DNA of 64,000 bases from Chitinophaga pinensis (GCA_902167325.1 LR632930.1:2108001-2172000); one strand, 5' to 3'. Counted from the first letter of the stretch, positions 34,195 through 44,524 are shown. Notes: generated by a model not told the origin, from the letters alone. Translations and numbers: made by a program.

Positions 34195-35124
34195 ATGAAA
34201 ATTTTCAATAGCAAACTCAACCTGTGCTGGCTGATCGCAGCAATGTTCCTGGTGTCTTGCGATAAGGAAGACTCGGATGGCTTCCTCAGTCCTGCACTGA
34301 AGTATACCAACCCTTCCATCAAGGTGGCGGTGGGCGCTTCGCTTATCCAGTCCGGCGCCATGGTAACGGATGAATCCACCAAGCCGCTGACCTTCAGCAT
34401 CGCAGCCATCCGCACGCAAGACGGAAAAGTGGCCGATAAGGTCATGAACTATAAAGTGGATACTTATTGGTGGAAAGCAGAATACACCACCAAGGAGAAA
34501 ACGGTGGAAGAGCTGGATGCCAAGCGCGAGAAGCAAAACCGCCCGGCGATAGACATCAACCCCGATAACGGAAACATCGTGATCTATCCCGAAGCCAGCG
34601 ACAGCACCCAGCTTACGAAAGGCATCTACACCATTGATGTGAAAGTGAAGAACAGCGGGGGAGAGCGGATCATCGAAAAAGCACTGACCATCGAAGTAAG
34701 CTATGCACCGCCCTATTCCTACCGCTTGCGTGGGATAGACGGTAAGCTGACCGGCATAGATGTAAAGTTTGAGCGTACCGCACCCGTCGGTAATAAGATC
34801 CTGGTGTATACGCTGAGGAAAGACGGCACAGCCATCGATCCTAAAGAGCTGGAAGGGTACGATTACTCCACCACACCTGGTGTGCCGGATCTGAAAGACT
34901 GGCATAACCTTGGCCTTAACAACCCCACCAAGTACACCGAGCATCCGGACCACCTGGAGCTGGAGATTGCCGGGTACCCGCTGCCGTTCGTTAGCGGCGC
35001 AGTGCTGCGGATCGATATGTACAATAACGGGAGCGTCAACGGAGCCTACTTTAACTATTGGTTTGATATGGCCATCCTCAAGGAGGGTGTGTGGAAAGTA
35101 ACGATCCAGTTGAAGTACAACTAG
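34195..35124 (+). CDS. DUF5007-like surface lipoprotein (PUL 1)
   Basis: 309 residues with a lipobox (MFLVSCDKED). An Ig-like beta-rich part (residues ~40-165, ending IEKALTIEVSYAP) is followed by a C-terminal domain ending YWFDMAILKEGVWKVTIQLK. This layout and its place after SusC, SusD and a fasciclin gene fit proteins annotated DUF5007. The expected role is glycan binding at the surface, which is inference. A terminator follows. Confidence 0.7.
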   Translation: MKIFNSKLNLCWLIAAMFLVSCDKEDSDGFLSPALKYTNPSIKVAVGASLIQSGAMVTDESTKPLTFSIAAIRTQDGKVADKVMNYKVDTYWWKAEYTTKEKTVEELDAKREKQNRPAIDINPDNGNIVIYPEASDSTQLTKGIYTIDVKVKNSGGERIIEKALTIEVSYAPPYSYRLRGIDGKLTGIDVKFERTAPVGNKILVYTLRKDGTAIDPKELEGYDYSTTPGVPDLKDWHNLGLNNPTKYTEHPDHLELEIAGYPLPFVSGAVLRIDMYNNGSVNGAYFNYWFDMAILKEGVWKVTIQLKYN

Positions 35125-35155
35125 CGCTTGTTCACTAGCATATGGATAAAATGGA

Positions 35156-35194
35156 GGGGAAGGTGCCGAAAGGCATCGTTCCCCTTCTCTTTTT
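35156..35194 (+). terminator. Terminator after the SusCD block of PUL 1
   Basis: GGGGAA and TTCCCC enclose TGCC-GAAA-GGCA with small bulges, followed by the T-rich TTCTCTTTTT on the plus strand. Confidence 0.7.
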
Positions 35195-35365
35195 CGGGAA
35201 GGCCGGTTGGAAAGGGAGAGTGGTAGAAGCAGCCCCGGCAGCTCCTTACGGCAGCAAAAATACCATCGGTTTTTATCAATAAAATAGGTGTCAGCAGCCT
35301 GCCACAGGCATACCTTCGGCGTTTCCCTCATAACAACGCATTAATACAGTACTATAAACCAGAAC

Positions 35366-36976
35366 ATGAGGCTGCTACTCTTTTTACTTTTCCTGTTAAG
35401 CCCCGGAAGCGGGCTGCTGTTGGCGCAAAAAGCACCGTCAGCCATCTACACCGCTGATAAGGGCGACGGAACTTTCAAGAATCCGCTCCTCTGGGGCGAC
35501 TGGCCCGACCCGGACGTGATCCGTGTGGGCGACTATTTCTATTTCGTTTCCACCAGCATGCACTACGTGCCGGGCAGCCCCATCCTCCGCTCCAAAGACC
35601 TCGTGAACTGGGAAATGGTTGGCTACGCGGTAGACCGGTACGACGATGATCCCAAATTCGATATGAATGGCGGCACGATGTACCTGAACGGCTCATGGGC
35701 TAATACGATCCGTCATCACAACGGGAAGTTCTATGTCGGGTTTTGTACCCCCAAGGGCTGGGGTTCCGACTCTGGCCGTTTTTCCATCTGTATTGCAGAC
35801 GATGTGAAAGGCCCCTGGAAGCGCACCCTTTTTCCCCAGTACCTGTATGACCCCGGCCTTTTCTTCGACGAAGATGGCCGTGTATACGTGGTACACGGCG
35901 CGGGTACCCTCTACCTCACCGAGCTGAATGCCGATGTACAATCCGTGAAAGGTGATGGTAAGCCCGTCCAGATATGGAAAGGGCGAATTCCCCGTCCGCA
36001 GGGATCTACCGCGCATTACCCCGAATATTCGATGGAAGGTGCACATATGTATAAGATCAACGGCTATTACTATATCACCAATCCTGCGGGAGGTACGGAA
36101 GGCTGGCAGGTATGCCTCCGCAGTAAATCGATCACCGGTCCGTATGAAAGTAAGATTATTTACCAGGACGAAAGCTCCTATCCCAACAACGGACTTCACC
36201 AGGGCGGTATGGTACAACTGAAGAATGGCGAATGGTGGTTCATTATTATGCAGGACCGTGGCCCCATTGGCCGGGTGCCGCACCTGTTGCCCGTTACCTG
36301 GATAGATGGATGGCCCATACTGGGTGAAAACGGGAAAGGCTTTACAGCAGGTAAAAAACCGGATGTAGGTAAAACATACCCGGTGATGAACCCTGCCACG
36401 TCCGACGAGTTCAATAGCAGCAGGCTGGGCCTTCAGTGGCAGTGGAACCACAACCCTGACAACAGCAAATGGTCGCTGACGGAAAGGAAAGGGCACATGC
36501 GCCTGAAAGCCTCACTTGCAACAGACCTTAAATCTGCCCGTAATACCCTCACACAAAGAGTACAAGGCCCCACTTCCGAAGGCACCGTGGAAATAGAGGT
36601 AAGCAATCTGAAACAAGGTAATGTGGCGGGCTTCGGGGTATTTCAATTTCCTTACGCATACGTTGCCATACAGAAAGAGTCCGGTGGTAACCGGCTCATC
36701 ATGGTCAACGATGGAAAAGTAATCGACAGCATTGCACAATTTCCGCATTCCAGGATTTGGCTCCGCACAAACGTAACGCATGTAGATTACCACGCTAGGT
36801 TCTCTTACAGCACAGACGGTAAAACATTCCTGCCGTTCGGGAATACATTGAAAATGGGCTTGGGTCTCGATTGGACCGCCAACCGTTTTGCCCTCATCAA
36901 CTACAGCCTTACACCGGAAGGAGTTGGCGGCTATGCTGATTTTAACTGGTTCCGGTTCAACGGCGCCAATCCTTAA
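35366..36976 (+). CDS. GH43-family glycosidase, beta-xylosidase/arabinofuranosidase type (PUL 1)
   Basis: 536 residues with a signal peptide (cut near LLLAQ). The five-blade propeller occupies ~35-340: the general-base Asp lies in WPDPDVIRVGDYFYFVS, the middle Asp in LYDPGLFFDEDGRVYVV, and the acid Glu in SMEGAHMYKINGYYYI. Residues ~350-536 form a ConA-like C-terminal domain (RLGLQWQWNHNPDNSKWSLT), as in GH43 xylosidases with a beta-sandwich. It is in line with PUL 1 but behind a terminator, so it may also have its own promoter. A xylan or arabinan-type substrate is likely. Confidence 0.92.
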   Translation: MRLLLFLLFLLSPGSGLLLAQKAPSAIYTADKGDGTFKNPLLWGDWPDPDVIRVGDYFYFVSTSMHYVPGSPILRSKDLVNWEMVGYAVDRYDDDPKFDMNGGTMYLNGSWANTIRHHNGKFYVGFCTPKGWGSDSGRFSICIADDVKGPWKRTLFPQYLYDPGLFFDEDGRVYVVHGAGTLYLTELNADVQSVKGDGKPVQIWKGRIPRPQGSTAHYPEYSMEGAHMYKINGYYYITNPAGGTEGWQVCLRSKSITGPYESKIIYQDESSYPNNGLHQGGMVQLKNGEWWFIIMQDRGPIGRVPHLLPVTWIDGWPILGENGKGFTAGKKPDVGKTYPVMNPATSDEFNSSRLGLQWQWNHNPDNSKWSLTERKGHMRLKASLATDLKSARNTLTQRVQGPTSEGTVEIEVSNLKQGNVAGFGVFQFPYAYVAIQKESGGNRLIMVNDGKVIDSIAQFPHSRIWLRTNVTHVDYHARFSYSTDGKTFLPFGNTLKMGLGLDWTANRFALINYSLTPEGVGGYADFNWFRFNGANP

Positions 36977-37009
36977 TCTGTACCAGACTTCTGAATGAAT
37001 AACCAAAGA

Positions 37010-37037
37010 AAGACCTGTGCACCTGTACAGGTCTTTT
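37010..37037 (+). terminator. Terminator after the GH43 gene
   Basis: AAGACCTGT (37010-37018) pairs with ACAGGTCTT (37027-37035); TTTT at 37034-37037. Confidence 0.75.
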
Positions 37038-37093
37038 GCATTATAATACCTGTATGCTTTTTGCCGGGTTCCCTTCAACCCAATCTGTCCCGT

Positions 37094-37650
37094 ATGGCAA
37101 AGCAATTCATCCACTCCACCATTCCCGTAAACGGTACCGGCATCTTCTACCGCGAGGCTGGTGATCCTCACAACCTGGCTTTTTTGTTGTTGCATGGCTT
37201 CCCATCTTCCTCAGTAATGTTTAAGAACCTGATGACTGCGTTGTCTGATAATTATTATCTCATTGCGCCGTATTATCCCGGCTTCGGATTCAGCGCTTTC
37301 CCGGAAGTGTTTGACTATACTTTTAAGGGCATTTCAGCATGCATGAATGCCTTTACGGACGCTATCAGTCTAAAGTGCTACGGGAATGCGTACGATGAAG
37401 GCAATGGGCCCAATTGGGACGAAACCATTGAATACTGGAAAAAAACGCATTCCTCTGTGAAGCAGGTACGATAGAACAGTATTACCTCTGTATGGCGGAG
37501 GAATTTCATTTAGACATTTGGGGAAAATATGCCCCATATTTCAGTGCAAATGAAGCGCCCTGCTACAAACGCGACCTGCCGGATGCATAGATCCACATAC
37601 TGAACGGCAGCCATATGCAGCTGGAATCTCATTTTGAGGAAATGCATTAA
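37094..37650 (+). pseudogene. Decayed alpha/beta-hydrolase gene
   Basis: The ATG at 37094 starts a normal epoxide-hydrolase-like N-terminus: GTGIFYREAGDP, FLLLHGFPSSSVMFKNLM and PYYPGFGFSAFP. After SLKCYG the text jumps to NAYDEGNGPNWDETIEYWKK, so about 30 residues holding the nucleophile elbow are gone. After a frame change, IWGKYAPYFSANEAPCYKRD is followed by DLPDA, a TAG, IHILNGSHMQLESHFEEMH and a TAA. The gene therefore carries a deletion, a frameshift and two stops. Confidence 0.8.
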
Positions 37651-37665
37651 CTGATTTCCCTGGAC

Positions 37666-37701
37666 AAAAAAAGCCCGGAAATTGAATCCCGGGCTTTTTT
37701 T
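37666..37701. terminator. Bidirectional terminator
   Basis: AAAAAAAGCCCGG and CCGGGCTTTTTTT with a ten-base loop. It serves the minus-strand lipoprotein gene and the plus-strand remnant alike. Confidence 0.85.
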
Positions 37702-37717
37702 GTTGTATTGCTATAGG

Positions 37718-38092
37718 TTATCTGGTGCAATCAGCCGTCCAGTTTCTGCCATTACGTGAGAAGCCGATCACAAGCCGGTCTTTCGTAATAGTGATAAGTC
37801 CTGTACCATCGCTGCCTATGCTCGTCATGGTATTGGCATCTTTCTTCTCGAACTGTACTCCGGTAAGATCAGGTATACCTTCTGAGAAACGGAAGTCGTA
37901 ACGGGAGCCTACTTTTGTCACGAATACATTACCGTTGGCACTTACCGTACGGTCGTTATCCCTGTATCCAATACTCCCTTTAAATGTACCGGCGAAAACA
38001 TCTACGTCAGCAGGGTCAGTGTCTTTACTGCAGGAGCTCATTACAATGGCGGAAAACAGCAGTACTGCTAAAGATTTAAGCATAAGTCTCAT
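37718..38092 (-). CDS. Small lipoprotein of unknown function
   Basis: 124 residues with a lipobox (LFSAIVMSSCSKD). The mature part is beta-rich: FAGTFKGSIGYRDNDRTVSA, VTKVGSRYDFRFSEGIPDL and ITITKDRLVIGFSRNG. This suggests a small beta-sandwich or lipocalin-like fold of the kind seen in many Bacteroidota lipoproteins. No known family is recognised. It stands alone and shares a terminator with the remnant to its left. Confidence 0.7.
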   Translation of the reverse strand: MRLMLKSLAVLLFSAIVMSSCSKDTDPADVDVFAGTFKGSIGYRDNDRTVSANGNVFVTKVGSRYDFRFSEGIPDLTGVQFEKKDANTMTSIGSDGTGLITITKDRLVIGFSRNGRNWTADCTR

Positions 38093-38263
38093 AAAGAATC
38101 GGTTTTAGTCAATAAAGTATGTCTCTGCCCTTAAATTGCAATTCCCATACCAAAGCCGTTTTTGGGGTGGAAAACAACAATGGGGCAATTGCGCCCCGGC
38201 CTGTGGAAATAAAAAGAACCCGCGCCAGGCGCAGGTTCAGGGTAATGGATGATGGGGGTTTGA

Positions 38264-38677
38264 TTATATTTCTTCCGAGCGTTTTGCCCGGGCATCACGC
38301 GTGTTTTTCTGCACAGCGATCGCACCGAACATGGCCAGTACGAAAGACATGGCGTAGAAGCCTTTTTCACTCTTCGTCAGTTCCGCATTCCACAACCCGA
38401 TGGTGAGCAGCAGCACCGTTAATATGGTACTGAACCACGACAGGCCGTAATACAATCCCGTTACGGGGATGCCCTCCATTTGGTCGCGTACGGATTTTTG
38501 TACCGATACTGCGGCAAACAGGCCGAACATCAGCACCGTGAAGTAATAACCTTTCTCATTGAGTTGCATCGGGGCGTTCCATAATCCGATGTTGTAAGCG
38601 ATGGCACCGGCAAAAAGTGCGATCCAGGAGGCAGCAACGAAGGCGGTAGAGGGTTGTTGGTGTTTTACAGTTTCCAT
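38264..38677 (-). CDS. YiaA/YiaB-family inner membrane protein
   Basis: 137 residues from the ATG at 38677 (METVKHQQP). Two copies of a two-helix unit are visible: [20 protein letters not shown] with [20 protein letters not shown], and [20 protein letters not shown] with [20 protein letters not shown]. Each copy has the GLWNA and KGFY/KGYY signatures of the family. The function is unknown. It stands alone. Confidence 0.9.
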   Translation of the reverse strand: METVKHQQPSTAFVAASWIALFAGAIAYNIGLWNAPMQLNEKGYYFTVLMFGLFAAVSVQKSVRDQMEGIPVTGLYYGLSWFSTILTVLLLTIGLWNAELTKSEKGFYAMSFVLAMFGAIAVQKNTRDARAKRSEEI

Positions 38678-38762
38678 ACAGGTATCATTGTTTAATGACA
38701 CCAAGGTATATTGCCCCGGAGGAGTTTCTTTTGACATCCGTCAAAAACCAAAAGAAGGATTG

Positions 38763-39326
38763 TTAAATACGCCCGCGCACCCGGCTTAGTGTTTCCTGAG
38801 AGATACCGAGGTACGATGCCACATAACCTAACGGGGCACGTTCTAATATATGGGGAGATTGTTCCAGCAATTGCTCATACCGCTCTGCCGCCGTCTTGAA
38901 CTGGGCGTTTACATACCTTTCTTCCAGCCGCAGGTAATACTTCTCATAAGCGATCCGCACCAGCCGCTCCAGTTCATGATGCTCATCCAGCAACTTCAGC
39001 AGCGCCTCCCGCGATATGGACCACAGTACAGAACCCTCCATGAGCTGGATGTTTTCCACCGAAGGCTGGCCCGTGGTAAAGCTGTGGAAAGAGGTTACAA
39101 AGTCCTGCTCGAAACCGAACCAGTGCGTGATCTCCTTCCCGTCGAGGTGGTAATACCCCCGCAGGCATCCCTTTTCCAGAAAATACAGATACCGGCACAC
39201 CTGCCCCTGTGTAATGAGCATATCGTTTTTGGCATGTACGGTTTCCGTGACACAGGCCTGGATAGCCTCCCGCGCCGTGGCACTGAGGTGGTGGAAATTG
39301 GCAAGATGGGCGAGCAATTGTTGCAT
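38763..39326 (-). CDS. Crp/Fnr-family transcriptional regulator
   Basis: 187 residues with the cNMP-binding-like roll (KNDMLITQGQVCRYLYFLEK, RGYYHLDGKEITHWFGFE) and a C-terminal HTH (LGYVASYLGISQETLSRVRG). It is the same class as the regulator at 25079, with clear differences in sequence. A promoter matching the consensus lies so close to the ATG that the transcript may have almost no leader. Confidence 0.92.
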   Translation of the reverse strand: MQQLLAHLANFHHLSATAREAIQACVTETVHAKNDMLITQGQVCRYLYFLEKGCLRGYYHLDGKEITHWFGFEQDFVTSFHSFTTGQPSVENIQLMEGSVLWSISREALLKLLDEHHELERLVRIAYEKYYLRLEERYVNAQFKTAAERYEQLLEQSPHILERAPLGYVASYLGISQETLSRVRGRI

Positions 39327-39682
39327 CTGCCAAAATTACGGTGCCGCCTATCTTTTTCCAAAGAAGAAACTTTCCCCGTCCCTTTGATAACTTCACATTC
39401 CACCCTACCTTACACCCGCAAAAATTCCTGATAACTACCTGCAGCATACCCGCAGGATAGTGCCATGCTTATTATATGTAATGTATATATCCTATATGTA
39501 CCTGTCCTGTGCCGGTAGACAAAAAGCTTTTGATTAATTGGATTTCATGTCTTAACTTATGTACAGTCTGTTCCGTCAGATAGTCTGTTATACTCAAAAA
39601 TCGGAGCACCCCGCGCAGAGAGAGCCTCAAGGAGCTGTTGGCATATCAACCAAATTGTAATTTTTATTAATCATGTACACAC
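39327..39682. other. Upstream region of SusCD locus 2
   Basis: 356 bases without a gene. It contains the Crp-gene promoter on the minus strand and, nearer SusC, a direct repeat AGTCTGTT at 39565-39572 and 39582-39589. No exact TAnnTTTG box is seen for SusC. Confidence 0.45.
39331..39362 (-). promoter_or_regulatory. Promoter of the Crp-like gene, possibly leaderless
   Basis: Read on the minus strand, TTTG (39359-39362) and TAATTTTG (39331-39338) are separated by 20 bases. The start codon (39324-39326) begins only four bases after the -7 box, where transcription itself should begin. Confidence 0.5.
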
Positions 39683-42600
39683 ATGCATATGATCGATTCC
39701 TATACGTTAGCCCGGGTTTGGCGTAAGCTGCCCCCGGTTGTTCTGCTATTGCTATTAACCGTAATTGCACACCCTGCTGAAGCATCGCCACCACCTTATT
39801 ACCAGGATAGTGTTCCCCAGGCGAGGGGCCGCGTAATGGATGCGGAAGAGAATGTTCCGCTCCCCGGGGTTACCGTCGAGAACCTGGTAAGCCGCAAAGG
39901 CACACAAACCAACAGTGATGGTTTTTATGCCCTCGCTGCCCGGAATGGTGACAGTCTCCGCTTCACTTACCTTGGTAAACGCTCCATCGTCCGCACGTAC
40001 CGCGGCCAGCCGCTGAACGTTACCCTTTCCAAAGCGGAAGGTCAGCTGTCGGAAGTAGTGGTAACCGGTTTCCAGGATTTGGATAAACGCCGGTTTGCCG
40101 GCGCCGCCACCACCCTGAAGGCCGATGATGTGAAGATCGACGGTGTGGCCGACCTCAGCCGTATGCTCGAAGGCCGTGCCGCAGGCGTTACCATTCAGAA
40201 CGTTTCCAGCACCTTCGGCTCAGCACCTAAACTCAGGATCCGCGGTGCCACTTCCATCAACGGGGATAACAAACCGCTCTGGGTGGTAGACGGGGTGGTG
40301 CTGGAAGATGTCATCAACATCTCAAACGACCAGCTTTCCTCTGGCGACCCCACCACGCTGCTGGGCTCCGCCGTTGCCGGCCTTAACCCTAACGATATAG
40401 AGAGCTTCGCCATTCTGAAAGATGCCGCTGCTACTGCCCTCTACGGCGCCCGCGCCATGAACGGGGTAGTGGTGATCACCACCAAGAAAGGCCGCATAGG
40501 TAAACCTGTTGTCAATTACACCGGCAACTTCAGTACCCAGCTGATTCCTTCATACGGGGAATACAATATCATGAACTCGGGAGATCAGATGTCTGTAATG
40601 GGAGAACTGGAAAGGAAAGGACTCCTGAATGTGGGTATGCTGAACGGGGCTGCGTGGGGTATGTATGGCAAAATGTTCCAGGGCCTGCAGGCTGATGATT
40701 TCGGTAATTACAAGATCGAAAATACTCCGGAAGCCAAAAAGGCCTTCCTCATGCGGTATGCCAATGCCAATACCGACTGGTATGGTGAGCTGTTCAAGAA
40801 CAACTTCCTCCAGGAGCACTCCCTCAGCATGTCGTTCGGGACCGACCGCTCGCAGTCTTATTTCTCTACCAGCTATTACGGCGACAATGGCTGGACCATC
40901 GCCGACCGCGTGAGCCGCTACACCCTGAACTTCCGGAATAACTACCAGCTGTCCGAGAAGGTCAAGGTAGGGTTCAGTACGCTGGCTTCCGTACGTCAGC
41001 AACGCGCACCGGGTTCACTGAGGCGCCAGCCGAATGCGGTTTCCGGGCGTATGGACCGCGACTTTGATATTAACCCCTTCAACTACGCCCTTAACTCCAG
41101 CCGTGCCCTCACGGCTTATGATGAGTTTGGCGAACGCGAATACTTCCAGCGGAACTATGCGCCGTTCAACATCCTCACCGAGCTGGAGAATAACTATATC
41201 GACATCAATGTGGCCGACATCCGGCTGCAGGGCGATTTCTCCTACCAGATCACCCCTGAACTGAAATTCGACTTCCTCGGTGCCCTGCGTTACGTGAAGT
41301 CTTCGATGGAACACCAGATCAAGGAAAACGCCAATATGGCCAACGCCTACCGTGCGGCAGGTAATTCCACTATCCGCGAAAACAATAAGTTCCTTTACCG
41401 TGATCCGGATGATCCGGAGGCTCCCCCGGTTGTAGTGCTTCCTTACGGCGGGTTCTATAACAGGACGGAAGACCAGATGGTGAATTACGACATCCGTCCC
41501 AGCCTGAACTACATCAAAACCATCAATAACCTGCACTCCCTGAACATCCTGGGTGGTATGCAGGTAAAATCGACCGACCGGCAGAATGCCAGCAATACCG
41601 GCTTCGGCTATCAGTATGGCAACGGGGGGGTACCCTTTGTGGATTACCGCATTGTGAAGCAAACCCTCGAGGCTAATTTCCCGTATTATGGTATGAGTAA
41701 GGACTATGACCGGTTTGTGGCGTTTTACGGCTCTGCAGGCTACTCCTTCCGCCAGAAGTACAACCTTACAGGTACCGCCCGTTACGATGGCTCCAACAGG
41801 CTGGGCAGCACTGCCAAAGCGCGCTGGCTGCCTACGTGGAGCGTGGCCGGTTCATGGAACGTGGACGGGGAGCCATTCATGCAGGACCTCCGTTGGATCG
41901 ATTACCTGACTGTGCGTGGTTCCTACGGTCTTACGGCCAGTATGGGCCCTGCCACCAACTCGTCCATAGTATTACGTAATATCAATACCAACCGGCCTTT
42001 CCTCACGGAAATGGAATCAGTGATTGTGCTGTCGGAACTGGAAAACGAGGACCTCACCTGGGAAAAGGCCTATACCACTAACGCAGGGATCGACGTAGGG
42101 CTGTTCGGCAAGCGGGTGAATGTGAGTGTGGACGCTTACCTCCGCAAAAGCTTCGACCTTATCAGTCTTATCCGTACATCAGGAATAGGCGGCCAGAACG
42201 AAAAGGCAGCCAATTACGCTAACCTCGATGCGCGCGGTATTGAAGTACTCATCGGCGGGCACGTGATCAGGAAAACAGACTGGGGATGGAAAACGAATTT
42301 CACCTTCGGATATAATACCACGGAGATCTCCAACGTCCGCAACCGCCCGCGTATATTCGACCTTGTCCAGGCAGAAGGCGGTGCGCTGGGAGGCTATCCT
42401 GCAAGGGGGCTGTTCTCCATTCCGTTTAACGGCCTGCATCCCATAACCGGCAAGCCGGAGTTTATTAATGAGAAAGGCGAAGTATCGGGCGGTGTGTTCC
42501 TGCAGGACTATAACGTGAGCTACCTGCGTTACGAAGGCCCGGTAGACCCCACCATTGCAGGGGGCTTCTCCAATACCTTTAATTACAAATCCCTTTCGCT

Positions 42601-43060
42601 GAACGTGTTCCTGACCTATCAGGCAGGTGGCATGGTGCGGTTATACCCCGCCTTTGCGAACAGCTATACCGATCTGGACGCGCTGCCGAAAGAGTTCCGC
42701 GACCGCTGGATGATGCCGGGTGATGAGCGGGTGACCAAAGTACCGTCTATTTACGGTGCCTACGAACAATCTACCCTCAGCGGAGAATACCCCTACAATA
42801 ACTATAACTATTCCTCGGCACGTGTGGCGAAAGGAGATATGGTGCGGCTGAAATCAGTATCCCTCACCTGGCAGGTAGATCCACTGTTGCTGAAGCGCCT
42901 TGGTTTAGGCAGCGCCAGCATTTCAGGCGCCGCCATCAACCCCTGGCTGATATACGCAGATCCCAAGCTGAAAGGGCAGGATCCCGAGTTCTTTAATGCA
43001 GGTGGCGTAGCGCAACCCGTGCAGAAACAATTTACCCTCTCCCTGAAAGTGGGCATCTAA
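39683..43060 (+). CDS. SusC/RagA TonB-linked outer membrane transporter (locus 2)
   Basis: 1125 residues with a signal peptide (VVLLLLLTVIAHPAEA). It has a carboxypeptidase-regulatory-like domain (ARGRVMDAEENVPLPGVTVE), then the plug: LSEVVVTGFQDLDKRRFAGA, and SFAILKDAAATALYGARAMN. The barrel fills the rest and ends FTLSLKVGI. There is no STN domain, so it does not signal to a FecR protein, and none is nearby. SusD follows 12 bases later. Confidence 0.95.
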   Translation: MHMIDSYTLARVWRKLPPVVLLLLLTVIAHPAEASPPPYYQDSVPQARGRVMDAEENVPLPGVTVENLVSRKGTQTNSDGFYALAARNGDSLRFTYLGKRSIVRTYRGQPLNVTLSKAEGQLSEVVVTGFQDLDKRRFAGAATTLKADDVKIDGVADLSRMLEGRAAGVTIQNVSSTFGSAPKLRIRGATSINGDNKPLWVVDGVVLEDVINISNDQLSSGDPTTLLGSAVAGLNPNDIESFAILKDAAATALYGARAMNGVVVITTKKGRIGKPVVNYTGNFSTQLIPSYGEYNIMNSGDQMSVMGELERKGLLNVGMLNGAAWGMYGKMFQGLQADDFGNYKIENTPEAKKAFLMRYANANTDWYGELFKNNFLQEHSLSMSFGTDRSQSYFSTSYYGDNGWTIADRVSRYTLNFRNNYQLSEKVKVGFSTLASVRQQRAPGSLRRQPNAVSGRMDRDFDINPFNYALNSSRALTAYDEFGEREYFQRNYAPFNILTELENNYIDINVADIRLQGDFSYQITPELKFDFLGALRYVKSSMEHQIKENANMANAYRAAGNSTIRENNKFLYRDPDDPEAPPVVVLPYGGFYNRTEDQMVNYDIRPSLNYIKTINNLHSLNILGGMQVKSTDRQNASNTGFGYQYGNGGVPFVDYRIVKQTLEANFPYYGMSKDYDRFVAFYGSAGYSFRQKYNLTGTARYDGSNRLGSTAKARWLPTWSVAGSWNVDGEPFMQDLRWIDYLTVRGSYGLTASMGPATNSSIVLRNINTNRPFLTEMESVIVLSELENEDLTWEKAYTTNAGIDVGLFGKRVNVSVDAYLRKSFDLISLIRTSGIGGQNEKAANYANLDARGIEVLIGGHVIRKTDWGWKTNFTFGYNTTEISNVRNRPRIFDLVQAEGGALGGYPARGLFSIPFNGLHPITGKPEFINEKGEVSGGVFLQDYNVSYLRYEGPVDPTIAGGFSNTFNYKSLSLNVFLTYQAGGMVRLYPAFANSYTDLDALPKEFRDRWMMPGDERVTKVPSIYGAYEQSTLSGEYPYNNYNYSSARVAKGDMVRLKSVSLTWQVDPLLLKRLGLGSASISGAAINPWLIYADPKLKGQDPEFFNAGGVAQPVQKQFTLSLKVGI

Positions 43061-43072
43061 AAAGTTATAACC

Positions 43073-44524
43073 ATGCAAAAGCATCTGACAATACTCACTG
43101 CTCTGGCTCTCCTTGCAACCACCGGTTGTAAGAAGTTCCTCGAACAGCCTCCTGATAACAGGGCGCAGCTGGATACACCCGAACAGGTGTCGCGCCTGCT
43201 GGGTACCGCTTACCCCAACGCCAACTATATGCAGTTCATGGAGCTGGCTTCCGATAATGCACTCGACAAAGGTGCCGGCGACCAGCAGAACTCCCTGGCC
43301 GACCCGTTCACCTTTACCGACGTGCGGGATGAAGAGCAGGACAGCCCGGAATTTTACTGGAATGCCTGTTATAAAGCCATTGCCACCGCCAACCAGGCGC
43401 TGGAAGTGATCCGTAAAGCTTCTAACCCCGGTGCCTTTAATGCGCAGAAAGGGGAGGCCCTCGTTGCCCGTGCCTATTCACACTTCATGCTCGTAACGCT
43501 GTTTGCAGAAATCTACGACCCGGCCACTGCCGCTACTAAACCCGGGATACCGTACGTAACCGAGCCAGAGAAAGAAGTGCTGAAACAATACGACCGTAAA
43601 ACGGTGGCATATGTATATGAAATGATTGAGAAAGACCTGCTGGAAGGTTTGCCGCTCATTAATGAAAAATCATACACCGTTCCCCGCTATCATTTCAACA
43701 AAGCTGCAGCGCACGCTTTCGCAACACGGTTCTATCTCTTTAAAAGAGATTATCAGAAAACGGTGGAATACGCCAGCCTCGTGTTCTCCGACGGTAATAT
43801 CGCCGGTAAGTTACGCCCCTGGAACACGCGGTACCTTACACTTACTTACCGGGAGATGTTTAATGAATATGCACAGGCGACAGAGCCGGCTAACCTGATG
43901 CTGATAGAAACACAGTCGTGGTGGGGCCGCTATTTCATCAACAGCCGTTATGGCATGAACTCGGTGAAGCGTGATGATATTTTCCGCTTTAATGTTACAC
44001 TGGGCGAATGGGCGTTTTCCAATCACACCTATTTCAGCTCTTCTATCAACTATATGATTCCCAAGATCAATGAGTACTTCGTGCGAAGCAGCGTGAATGC
44101 AGACATCGGACTTGGATATGTAATGGTACCTGCATTTACGACAGAAGAAGTATTGTTCAACCGTGCGGAGGCCAACCTTTACCTGAACAATGCCACTGCT
44201 GCCATGGAAGATCTGAACATCTACGCCAGTACGCGCATCAATAATTACAATCCCGCGAATCATAAGATCGACGCGGCAAGGGTAACCTGGTATTACAACA
44301 CGAGCAATGTGCGCACCGGCCTGCTGCTGACCATTCTCGATTTCAAACGGGCGGAATATGCACAGGAAGGTATGCGTTGGTTCGATATACTCCGCTACCG
44401 TATTCCCGTGGAGCACATAACAGCAGAAGGACGGATATATACCCTTACGGGTGATGATCCCCGCCGCCTGTTCCAGATACCACAATCGGCCGGCGAATCC
44501 GGCGTACAACCCAACCCCCGTTAA
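43073..44524 (+). CDS. SusD/RagB-family lipoprotein (locus 2)
   Basis: 483 residues with a lipobox (LALLATTGC). SusD features are GEALVARAYSHFMLVTLFAE in the TPR part, then ATKPGIPYV, and in the C-terminal half FNRAEANLYLNNATAAMEDL, YAQEGMRWFDILRYR and RRLFQIPQSA. It is the surface-binding partner of the SusC just upstream. Confidence 0.95.
   Translation: MQKHLTILTALALLATTGCKKFLEQPPDNRAQLDTPEQVSRLLGTAYPNANYMQFMELASDNALDKGAGDQQNSLADPFTFTDVRDEEQDSPEFYWNACYKAIATANQALEVIRKASNPGAFNAQKGEALVARAYSHFMLVTLFAEIYDPATAATKPGIPYVTEPEKEVLKQYDRKTVAYVYEMIEKDLLEGLPLINEKSYTVPRYHFNKAAAHAFATRFYLFKRDYQKTVEYASLVFSDGNIAGKLRPWNTRYLTLTYREMFNEYAQATEPANLMLIETQSWWGRYFINSRYGMNSVKRDDIFRFNVTLGEWAFSNHTYFSSSINYMIPKINEYFVRSSVNADIGLGYVMVPAFTTEEVLFNRAEANLYLNNATAAMEDLNIYASTRINNYNPANHKIDAARVTWYYNTSNVRTGLLLTILDFKRAEYAQEGMRWFDILRYRIPVEHITAEGRIYTLTGDDPRRLFQIPQSAGESGVQPNPR

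Noticed and set aside
34072..35331. A 419-codon minus-strand frame
   Set aside because: It is antisense to the DUF5007-like gene and has no recognisable domain or export signal, while the plus-strand gene has a lipobox and operon spacing.
35195..35365. Riboswitch ahead of the GH43 gene
   Set aside because: The spacer has a terminator for the previous gene but no conserved core of a riboswitch class I know.
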